DNA of 64,000 bases from Blautia luti (GTDB lineage: Bacteria > Bacillota > Clostridia > Lachnospirales > Lachnospiraceae), in contig NZ_JAAITI010000004.1 of the NCBI RefSeq assembly GCF_013304735.1, positions 62,001 through 126,000 on the forward strand, in the 5' to 3' direction. This document shows, piece after piece, positions 58,774 through 64,000 of the stretch. Within the stretch, counting starts at the first letter, position 1, and each line of letters opens with the position of its first letter. The notes under the pieces were generated by a model. The model did no database searches and had not been told where the DNA came from. It saw only the letters and a program-made list of their open reading frames with translations. The position numbers and the translations under genes are program-made.

Positions 58774-59613
58774 TTAATGTGCAACACTCATGCTCTCATC
58801 AATCCATTTCTGTACGACATCGACGCCAATCTTAACGGCTTTAGCAATCTTGTCAGCAGGTAAACCCATCTCTGCAAGGGCAATCGTTGTCTCTTTTGCT
58901 TTTTGCATTTCACCGCTTTCAATACCTTCACTGTAAATCTGTTCCATCTCACGGCACATGAATTCCACCCCTTTCTGTGTTTCCTTCAATTCGTATACTC
59001 TGTCAGCAAGTATCTTACTGTGCATATCTTCTGCATTCTTACAGTGAAGATCATGCATCAGTCTGCCTAATTCTGTATCCTCTTGTTTCTTAGAATTTAC
59101 ATAGATAATATGAGCTTCATCCTTAAAATTCTCACTGACTTCTTCGATTTTCCTGTCTATATGATAAATCGGAAGTCCGTATCCAAGTGCATCGTCTCTG
59201 GTGATAAAAATCACGTAGCTTTCCGGAAGGTCATCAAAATCCTGTCCTGGATTTAATGTGTTCATATCCATCAGACCACTATGATACCTTGCTCTTTTGG
59301 GAGATGCCCCTTCGTTGTCCTGTTGGATTTCTACATCCATCTGCTTGCCTTCAGAATCTCTGGCAACACAGTCCAGAATAGCTGAACGCCCCTGCAAATT
59401 CTTATAGTCTTTCTGCAGAACTTGATCAATCACTTTCAGATCCTTTTTATTCATAATTACCTGCAGAACATATTCTGTACATTCCCGTTTCTTGAATACA
59501 TTCCGCATAAACACATCGCTCATGATGGTAAGGTCTTTTAAGATACCCTTGTATCTTTCGTAACGTGTTTCCAATTCTTCTGTTTTCACGATTTCTTCTT
59601 TCGCCACGTCCAT
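58774..59613 (-). CDS. Rpn-family (PD-(D/E)XK) recombination-promoting nuclease-like protein
   Basis: A 279-residue protein of the Rpn/PDDEXK_2 family, common in many copies in Lachnospiraceae. The nuclease-like part is residues 30-170: NVFKKRECTEYVLQVIMNKK, then ILDCVARDSEGKQMDVEIQQ, which carries the D...ExQ active-site pattern, and RARYHSGLMDMNTL. The C-terminal 70 residues are helical (AKETTIALAEMGLPADKIAK). The ATG at 59613 follows GGAGG by five bases; an ATG four codons earlier has no such site. These proteins stimulate recombination or act in phage defence. It has its own terminator and no partner gene. Confidence 0.88.
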   Translation of the reverse strand: MDVAKEEIVKTEELETRYERYKGILKDLTIMSDVFMRNVFKKRECTEYVLQVIMNKKDLKVIDQVLQKDYKNLQGRSAILDCVARDSEGKQMDVEIQQDNEGASPKRARYHSGLMDMNTLNPGQDFDDLPESYVIFITRDDALGYGLPIYHIDRKIEEVSENFKDEAHIIYVNSKKQEDTELGRLMHDLHCKNAEDMHSKILADRVYELKETQKGVEFMCREMEQIYSEGIESGEMQKAKETTIALAEMGLPADKIAKAVKIGVDVVQKWIDESMSVAH

Positions 59614-59716
59614 TCTCGCCTCCATTCTTTGCTATGTCAGGATAGGTTCCTAAATGTCTCCTATCCCAATTTCATCTTAACATCAAAATCAGCTTTTCAC
59701 AAGCCACTATTTTATC

Positions 59717-60097
59717 CTACACCACTTGAAAACAATAATTTCCAATCAGTTTCATCCAACTATTATATTTATTCTTTTCACACACCTTTCGGCAAATTTC
59801 ATTTTCCATCAATACACAGAACATCTTATCATAATCAAATGCCCAAACAGCACCATTCACATGGTTTTCCACTGCTTTCTGATCTATGCTTTTCAAGCGT
59901 GTGACCATTTTCTCAATTTCTCCATTTCCCAAGTTACCGATATTTTTGCAGATAAACCGAAAGAAATTCAACGTTGCATATTCGTCATGCCAATGGAACT
60001 CTTCTGGATTGTTTTTAATTTTACTGACTCGCTGCTGTTCTTTGATTATCTGAGCAGCTACACCTTTCATTGAATCTTCGTATCTCATATTATTCAC
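59717..60097 (-). CDS. Hypothetical phage-like protein
   Basis: A 126-residue protein I do not recognise. It is mostly helical and charged: EDSMKGVAAQIIKEQQRVSK at the N-terminus, then FFRFICKNIGNLGNGEIEKM and VWAFDYDKMFCVLMENEICR. No membrane segment, signal or metal motif is visible. Its ATG directly follows the stop of the upstream HTH gene, so both belong to one transcript. The pair looks like late-regulator genes of prophage-like elements, but that is judged only by neighbourhood and size. Confidence 0.6.
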   Translation of the reverse strand: MNNMRYEDSMKGVAAQIIKEQQRVSKIKNNPEEFHWHDEYATLNFFRFICKNIGNLGNGEIEKMVTRLKSIDQKAVENHVNGAVWAFDYDKMFCVLMENEICRKVCEKNKYNSWMKLIGNYCFQVV

Positions 60098-60679
60098 CTA
60101 CTCTTCCTCAACGCCCAGTGACGGTTTAAATCTTTTATCCTTTGCCTGCGGTACCACGATCTCATAAAAATAAAATCCTAAATACCCAAGTGCCTGCTTC
60201 TTCATTTTATAAAAAGAAGTCCTGCCTATTCCTAACTCCTGTTGTACTTCCACATCTGTCTTATTATAATGACTGCAAAAACAGGAATGAAGGATTTCAC
60301 TGAGCATCACACCATTCGGTGCATAGAACTTCACCAAAGTCATTCCCCGATAGATCATGTCCGACAATCCATAAATAATCATCAGATTATTCATCTCCCG
60401 GTGCATCTTTGGCACATTCAGCTGGTTGTTATAAATGCTCAGATAACTCAATGCATATGCCATATCTTCATTGATTTTCTCCTGGCATTCCATATCCAGT
60501 TCTTCTAACACAATCTGATTTTCCAAAATCAATTTCTGATAGCTTGTCATCAATTCTTTAATATCAGTATAATGTCTTTCGATTGTAACTTCCAGATAAT
60601 CCTGTGCATGACTTGCCATCTGGAAGGTAATTTCTTTCATTGATTTAATTGCATAATCTCTGTCTGTCATCAGTTTCAA
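60098..60679 (-). CDS. ArpU-like putative phage transcriptional regulator
   Basis: A 193-residue protein. The N-terminal two thirds are helical (YAIKSMKEITFQMASHAQDY, LENQIVLEELDMECQEKINE); the C-terminal 70 residues contain a helix-turn-helix, TDVEVQQELGIGRTSFYKMK, and end in a Lys-rich tail. This layout, with an HTH that reads GIGRTSFY, resembles ArpU-type late-gene regulators of Firmicute prophages and mobile elements. Its stop abuts the next gene. DNA target unknown. A gene-free gap of about 240 bases lies upstream; it contains only an imperfect hairpin. Confidence 0.6.
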   Translation of the reverse strand: MKLMTDRDYAIKSMKEITFQMASHAQDYLEVTIERHYTDIKELMTSYQKLILENQIVLEELDMECQEKINEDMAYALSYLSIYNNQLNVPKMHREMNNLMIIYGLSDMIYRGMTLVKFYAPNGVMLSEILHSCFCSHYNKTDVEVQQELGIGRTSFYKMKKQALGYLGFYFYEIVVPQAKDKRFKPSLGVEEE

Positions 60680-60841
60680 AATCTCCTTATCATCATCACA
60701 CTAACTGGCGGTCTTTCAGACCAGTTCGCTTTCCCCATGATTTTGATGGGAAGCAATTACTTACTACAACTTGCAGAAGCGGATATCCAAAAGGCATTGT
60801 GGGAGCTGCCTTTGCTGACCGGAATCCATCTTCTTATGTAA

Positions 60842-60887
60842 AACCTGCAGGAATATAAAGGGAAAGTGACTATCCCTGCCGGTTAAT
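60842..60887 (-). terminator. Imperfect hairpin downstream of the SOS-type genes
   Basis: AACCTGCAGG and CCTGCCGGTT pair with one mismatch; several T follow in the minus direction. It would end the transcript of the polymerase operon (60921-62647). The remaining gene-free DNA from 60680 to 60841 shows nothing recognisable. Confidence 0.5.
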
Positions 60888-60920
60888 AATCCAAATAATA
60901 TCGTCTATACCAATCTCTCC

Positions 60921-61160
60921 TTATGCTGTTTTTCTCTCCATAAACCATTTATCCACTTCGTAAAACAAGTGGCTTTCCTGCCCTTGTATCATACAGGTGT
61001 ACATCATTCCTACACCGCCTGCCTTTCTGCTGGCGCATCGCTCGATTTTCAAAATTCTGTCAATGCTATACTTTCTTCCATCCTCCCATGTAAAAAATAT
61101 GGGAACCAGCTGTCCGTCTTTCCGAAACTCTGCCACTACATCTACATATACTTTGTTCAT
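60921..61160 (-). CDS. Small conserved protein of the polymerase operon
   Basis: A 79-residue protein beginning MNKVYVDVVAEFRKDGQLVP, with FTWEDGRKYSIDRILKIERC in the middle and HLFYEVDKWFMERKTA at the end. It looks like a compact beta-barrel. Equivalents of this length often stand beside Y-family polymerase genes in Lachnospiraceae mobile elements, so it may help or regulate the polymerase, but nothing is proven. It ends the operon: polymerase, LexA-like protein, this gene, all on the minus strand with gaps of about 12-15 bases. Confidence 0.7.
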   Translation of the reverse strand: MNKVYVDVVAEFRKDGQLVPIFFTWEDGRKYSIDRILKIERCASRKAGGVGMMYTCMIQGQESHLFYEVDKWFMERKTA

Positions 61161-61172
61161 GCCGACACCTCA

Positions 61173-61385
61173 CTATAAAATCTCAATTGCTCTTGGCGAT
61201 GCCGGGATTCTGCGGATATATCCATTTAACTCCAACTGCTTGATTCTGGAAAATGCTGATGATGTTGATTTCACCCCGATCAATTTTCCAAATTCCCGTA
61301 CTGTCGGCGGATATCCATGCTCCTTCGTATAATCCAAAAGACACTGATAACTTTCTTTCTGTTTTCTGGTTAATGTTTTTTTCAA
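61173..61385 (-). CDS. LexA-like DNA-binding domain protein (no protease domain)
   Basis: A 70-residue protein that is only the winged-helix DNA-binding part of LexA: LTRKQKESYQCLLDYTKEHG at the N-terminus, YPPTVREFGKLIGVKSTSSA as helix-turn-helix, and ELNGYIRRIPASPRAIEIL ending the wing. The S24 cleavage/protease domain is absent, so it cannot be inactivated by RecA-stimulated self-cleavage. It could compete with full LexA at shared sites, act as a fixed repressor, or bind DNA in another role. It lies between the Y-family polymerase and the small 79-residue protein gene. Confidence 0.85.
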   Translation of the reverse strand: MKKTLTRKQKESYQCLLDYTKEHGYPPTVREFGKLIGVKSTSSAFSRIKQLELNGYIRRIPASPRAIEIL

Positions 61386-61399
61386 ATCTATCCCTCCAA

Positions 61400-62647
61400 T
61401 TACCCATGAAAATAACTGTGTGGATGGATCGTGTGCGTACCAGCGTCTAAGTGGGATAAGACTTTATCTTGATACATTGCCGCTCGCTGTATACTGAAAT
61501 AACCAAACCGTCGTCTGATCTCATCTACAGTACGATCCAGCTTCTCTAACTTTTCCTTTTTCTCCTGATTTCCAAATAAATCCAACTGCACGGGAATATC
61601 ATCTAACACAAGATCCGCAGCTCGGATTCCCAGGCTTCTAATGGGATGTTCCCATTTATAATTATCTTTAAATAGCTGAAATGCTGCAGTTACAATCTCG
61701 TTTGTAATATTCGTTGGCTGTCGTAAATGTATCTGTCTGGAAAAACTATACAATCCATTATCTCGAACTGTAATTTCTACTGTTTTGCATTTAAATCCAT
61801 GTTTCCGCAATCGTGCAGCTACACTTTCTGCCAATGCTATTTGAATGATCCAGACATCCAGATCATTTTCCAGATCTCTCGGTGTTGTAGTGCTATTACC
61901 TATCGACTTTACTGGTGCTTCATATCCTTCCTTGCAAACCGGATCTTCATCCCAACCATTTGCGAAAGCCCATAATACATTTCCTATTTTTCCCAAATGG
62001 CTCTCTAACAACTTTTCGTCTGATTCCGCAAGTTGCCCAATTGTCCGGATTCCAAGTTTTTGCAATTTCTTATTTGTCTGTCTTCCGACATAAAGCAAAT
62101 CTGTCGCTGGAAGCTGCCATATCCTGTCTTTATAATTTTCTCGATTAAACTCTGTGATTGCATCCGGCTTTTTATAATCTGAACCAAGTTTCGCATAAAT
62201 CTTATTCCAGGAAATTCCAATACTTACCGTTACACCCAGTTCGTATTTAATCCGATGGCTGATTTCTCTTGCAATCGTCATTCCGCTTCCTTTCAAATTT
62301 CTGCTGTCCGATACATCCAGCCAGGCTTCATCAATTCCATATGGCTCGATCTTGTCCGTATACTCCGAATAGATTTCTCTTGCCATCTGTGAAAATCTCA
62401 AATACAAATCCATCCGTGGTGGTACAAATATGATTTCCGGACAAATCTGTTTTGCCTGCCATAATGCCATTCCGGTCTTTACACCTTTTTGCTTTGCAAT
62501 ATAATTTGCTGTCAGCACAATCCCATGTCTGGCTTCCGGATCGCCACCGACTGCCAGCGGCATTCCGGTAAATTCCGGATGATGCAGCATTTCCACACTG
62601 GCATAAAAACAGTTCATATCACTATGCAGGATCACACGCTCACTCAA
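61400..62647 (-). CDS. Y-family DNA polymerase (UmuC/DinB-like)
   Basis: A translesion polymerase of 415 residues. The catalytic acidic motif is ILHSDMNCFYASVE near the N-terminus and the second is EPYGIDEAWLDVSD; a helix-hairpin-helix thumb (LYVGRQTNKKLQKLGIRTIG) and a little-finger domain follow. I favour a TTG start at 62647, eight bases after GGAGG, which gives the N-terminus SERVILHSDMN expected of the family; an upstream ATG at 62692 is an alternative. The enzyme copies damaged DNA with low fidelity. It leads a three-gene operon divergent from a self-cleaving S24 repressor, which suggests damage-induced expression. Confidence 0.92.
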   Translation of the reverse strand: MSERVILHSDMNCFYASVEMLHHPEFTGMPLAVGGDPEARHGIVLTANYIAKQKGVKTGMALWQAKQICPEIIFVPPRMDLYLRFSQMAREIYSEYTDKIEPYGIDEAWLDVSDSRNLKGSGMTIAREISHRIKYELGVTVSIGISWNKIYAKLGSDYKKPDAITEFNRENYKDRIWQLPATDLLYVGRQTNKKLQKLGIRTIGQLAESDEKLLESHLGKIGNVLWAFANGWDEDPVCKEGYEAPVKSIGNSTTTPRDLENDLDVWIIQIALAESVAARLRKHGFKCKTVEITVRDNGLYSFSRQIHLRQPTNITNEIVTAAFQLFKDNYKWEHPIRSLGIRAADLVLDDIPVQLDLFGNQEKKEKLEKLDRTVDEIRRRFGYFSIQRAAMYQDKVLSHLDAGTHTIHPHSYFHG

Positions 62648-62707
62648 ACTTTTCACCTCCCAGCTGTTTTCTTCAACATGATGTCTTATCAATTTTTGTA
62701 TGTTTAG

Positions 62708-62735
62708 TATATATCGACATTCCGGAGATAGTCAA
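62708..62735 (-). promoter_or_regulatory. Promoter of the polymerase operon
   Basis: On the minus strand TTGACT (62730-62735) and TATATA (62708-62713) are separated by 16 bases, facing away from the repressor gene. Confidence 0.65.
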
Positions 62736-62755
62736 GTAACATCTTGGTTGTATTT

Positions 62756-62770
62756 TCTCCATTTTGGAGA
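62756..62770. promoter_or_regulatory. Palindromic operator between repressor and polymerase operon
   Basis: TCTCCA-TTT-TGGAGA is a perfect inverted repeat centred between the two divergent promoters. A partial second site (CCGGAGA, 62723-62729) lies in the polymerase promoter spacer. This is the likely binding site of the S24 repressor. Confidence 0.65.
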
Positions 62771-62776
62771 TTATTG

Positions 62777-62805
62777 TTGATTTTATTTCTAACATACGGT
62801 ATAAT
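62777..62805 (+). promoter_or_regulatory. Promoter of the S24 repressor
   Basis: TTGATT (62777-62782) and TATAAT (62800-62805) are 17 bases apart, just right of the palindromic operator. Confidence 0.75.
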
Positions 62806-62841
62806 GCATATAGAAAATTCAAATAGAAATGAGGCGAACAA

Positions 62842-63573
62842 ATGCGTGATTTCGGGGAAATATTAGCAGAAAATAGAAAAAAGAAAGGATACTCTCAATC
62901 AGATCTGGTAGACCTGCTTTCTCAGGAAGGTATTCAGGTCACTACAAAAGCAATCTCCAAATGGGAGACCAATGCACGAGAACCAGCTTTACATGTTTTC
63001 CTGACACTTTGCCAGTTACTTGATATCGAAGATATATATGAATCCTTCTTTGGAGAAAACCCATATAACATTATGAGTGGATTGAATGAAGAAGGCAGAA
63101 ATAAATTGATTGAATTTGCTGATATTTTGAAAGCTTCTAAAAAGTTTTCTCCACTGTCTGCAAAAATTATCCCATTCCATCATCCTGTAGAAATTACATG
63201 GGAACCAGTTTCTGCTGGTACTGGAAATTACCTGGAGGATTCTGTAAAAGAAACCTATGATGTAGGACACCTTGCTCCTGAGCAGACTGACTTTGGTGTA
63301 CGGATTTCCGGTGACAGTATGGAGCCAGTTTATCATACAGATGATGTTGCATGGATTCAGAAAAAAGATTCTCTTGCTAATGGTGAAATTGGAATCTTCT
63401 ATCTCAACGGCAATATTTACATCAAGGAATTACACGATGAGCCAGATGGTGTTTATCTGATCTCTTTAAATCAAAAATATCGTCCTATCCAGGTTTTGGA
63501 ATCTGACTCTTTTAAAGTTTTTGGAAAAGTAATCGGGAAATGCAAAGGTGCAGAAATTCCGGGATTTCATTAG
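62842..63573 (+). CDS. XRE-S24 self-cleaving repressor (CI/LexA-like)
   Basis: A 243-residue repressor. Residues 4-65 form an XRE helix-turn-helix (ILAENRKKKGYSQSDLVDLL then TTKAISKWETNAREPA). The C-terminal S24 domain has a scissile Ala125-Gly126 in PVSAGTGNY, the catalytic Ser159 in ISGDSMEP and Lys195 in IYIKEL. All elements needed for RecA-stimulated autocleavage are present, so the protein should act as a damage-sensitive switch. It is divergent from the Y-family polymerase operon, which it most likely represses along with itself through the palindrome between them. Confidence 0.92.
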   Translation: MRDFGEILAENRKKKGYSQSDLVDLLSQEGIQVTTKAISKWETNAREPALHVFLTLCQLLDIEDIYESFFGENPYNIMSGLNEEGRNKLIEFADILKASKKFSPLSAKIIPFHHPVEITWEPVSAGTGNYLEDSVKETYDVGHLAPEQTDFGVRISGDSMEPVYHTDDVAWIQKKDSLANGEIGIFYLNGNIYIKELHDEPDGVYLISLNQKYRPIQVLESDSFKVFGKVIGKCKGAEIPGFH

Positions 63574-63629
63574 ATTTCAACAGCAGGTTCATGATCCTGC
63601 TGATAACAATAAGCAAAGGAAGTGATTGA

Positions 63630-63830
63630 ATGGCAATCAATAATACATTAAAAGATATTCGTGAAGAACGGAATCTCATTCAAGCAGATTTGGCTGAAGC
63701 CATAGGTTCCTGCAGCCAGACTATAGGCCGCATCGAACGTGGAGAACGTAATCCCTCTCTTGAGATTGCAATCCGGCTGGCCCATTACCTGAAAGTGCCT
63801 GTAGAAGATATTTTTCAAGTTGAAGACTGA
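63630..63830 (+). CDS. Small XRE-family regulator
   Basis: A 66-residue helix-turn-helix protein consisting only of the Cro/CI fold: LKDIREERNLIQADLAEAIG, then SCSQTIGRIERGERNPSLEI, then a last helix with KVPVEDIFQVED. The RIERGERNPSLEIAIRLA block is the usual signature of single-domain Cro/HipB-type repressors common in Firmicutes. AAAGGAAGTG precedes the ATG. It is 56 bases after the S24 repressor and on the same strand, so the two may be transcribed together. Target unknown. Confidence 0.88.
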   Translation: MAINNTLKDIREERNLIQADLAEAIGSCSQTIGRIERGERNPSLEIAIRLAHYLKVPVEDIFQVED

Positions 63831-63841
63831 AGCATAACAGC

Positions 63842-63880
63842 CGAAAAACCGAGGAGTAAAATCCCCGGTTTTCCTTTTGC
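63842..63880 (+). terminator. Terminator after the XRE regulator
   Basis: AAAACCGAGG and CCCCGGTTTT form a stem over a short A-rich loop, followed by CCTTTTGCT. Confidence 0.75.
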
Positions 63881-63887
63881 TCAAAAA

Positions 63888-64000
63888 TCACTGTAAACCA
63901 CTTACATTTTCTTCTTTTCCGCCTGCTCCGTCAATCAGGTCATAACTCATATCTAAAAAGTCCAGTACCTTTGCTTCGCTGACCGAACCATCCAGTAAAA
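63888..64000 (-). CDS. MmcQ/YjbR-like protein (C-terminal end, runs off right edge)
   Basis: Only the last 36 codons are inside the window. They read LLDGSVSEAKVLDFLDMSYD and then LIDGAGGKEENVSGLQ to a TGA at 63888-63890. The xLDGxVxxxxLxxxLDxSYDLI pattern is the usual C-terminus of MmcQ/YjbR-type DNA-binding-like proteins, which end with this dimer helix. The short Gly/Lys/Glu tail is extra. The gene converges on the XRE regulator, separated by a terminator. Confidence 0.6.
   Translation of the reverse strand, partial: LLDGSVSEAKVLDFLDMSYDLIDGAGGKEENVSGLQ

Noticed and set aside
60649-60858. 69-codon plus-strand frame with HDFDGKQLL and PKGIVGAAFADRN
   Set aside because: Looks faintly protein-like but has no ribosome binding site, starts inside another gene and matches no family I know.

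Overview
The window reads as chromosome of a Gram-positive, low-to-moderate GC anaerobe of the Lachnospiraceae (Clostridia). The pointers are a SCIFF peptide with its radical SAM maturase, a fused SecDF, a HemZ-type coproporphyrinogen enzyme, a CwlC-like sporulation-type amidase, strong AGGAGG ribosome binding sites and many sortase-like or lipoprotein surface genes. Genus cannot be fixed from the sequence alone. Nearly all genes lie on the minus strand.

From 1 to 43.2 kb the content looks like ordinary core genome. 1-2.3 kb: a GntR-controlled ABC exporter (YtrA/YtrB-like). 2.6-6.3 kb: CPBP protease, HAD phosphatase, a membrane Ser/Thr kinase with a secreted partner. 6.6-11.2 kb: argS, a DegV protein, PTS enzyme I. 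11.3-11.9 kb: relics of a histidine kinase and a membrane protein. 12.0-17.5 kb: a MacAB-like exporter with two different adaptor proteins, then a lipoprotein and a TauE permease. 19.7-35.0 kb: a long housekeeping run (TIGR04086 protein, SCIFF, SCIFF maturase, secDF, recJ, apt, relA, MBL hydrolase, hemZ, HD-GYP, hisS, aspS). 35-41.5 kb: a surface protein, a YdcF protein, a cell-wall amidase and a complete ABC importer (binding protein, permease, ATPase) on the plus strand. 41.5-43.2 kb: a DUF5688-like protein and a low-molecular-weight phosphatase.

From 43.4 to about 63.9 kb the window is an accessory region. It starts at a truncated tyrosine integrase, followed by three consecutive large serine recombinases, a PemK/MazF-type protein with a small overlapping partner, a roughly 570-base gene-free but strongly self-complementary stretch, a sigma-like factor, a broken gene, a nested inverted-repeat module, and an insertion sequence whose transposase carries a nonsense codon.

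The most interesting part is 52.7-58.3 kb, an AT-rich cassette that looks like a self-contained RiPP (ribosomally made, modified peptide) system. A 41-residue precursor holds five cysteines at exact three-residue spacing (C-x2-C-x2-C-x2-C-x2-C) followed by an Ala/Gly/Phe-rich tail. It is followed on the same strand by a radical SAM/SPASM maturase with a PqqD-like N-terminus, an ABC ATPase, two membrane permeases, and a histidine kinase/LuxR regulator pair with touching or overlapping genes. A decayed LytTR regulator lies just upstream. The likely plan is: the maturase crosslinks or otherwise modifies the Cys ladder, the ABC transporter exports it or confers immunity, and the two-component pair senses it and controls the cassette.

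The right end (58.8-64 kb) holds an Rpn-type nuclease, phage-like small genes, and a damage-response module: a Y-family polymerase with a DNA-binding-only LexA-like protein, divergent from a self-cleaving S24 repressor.
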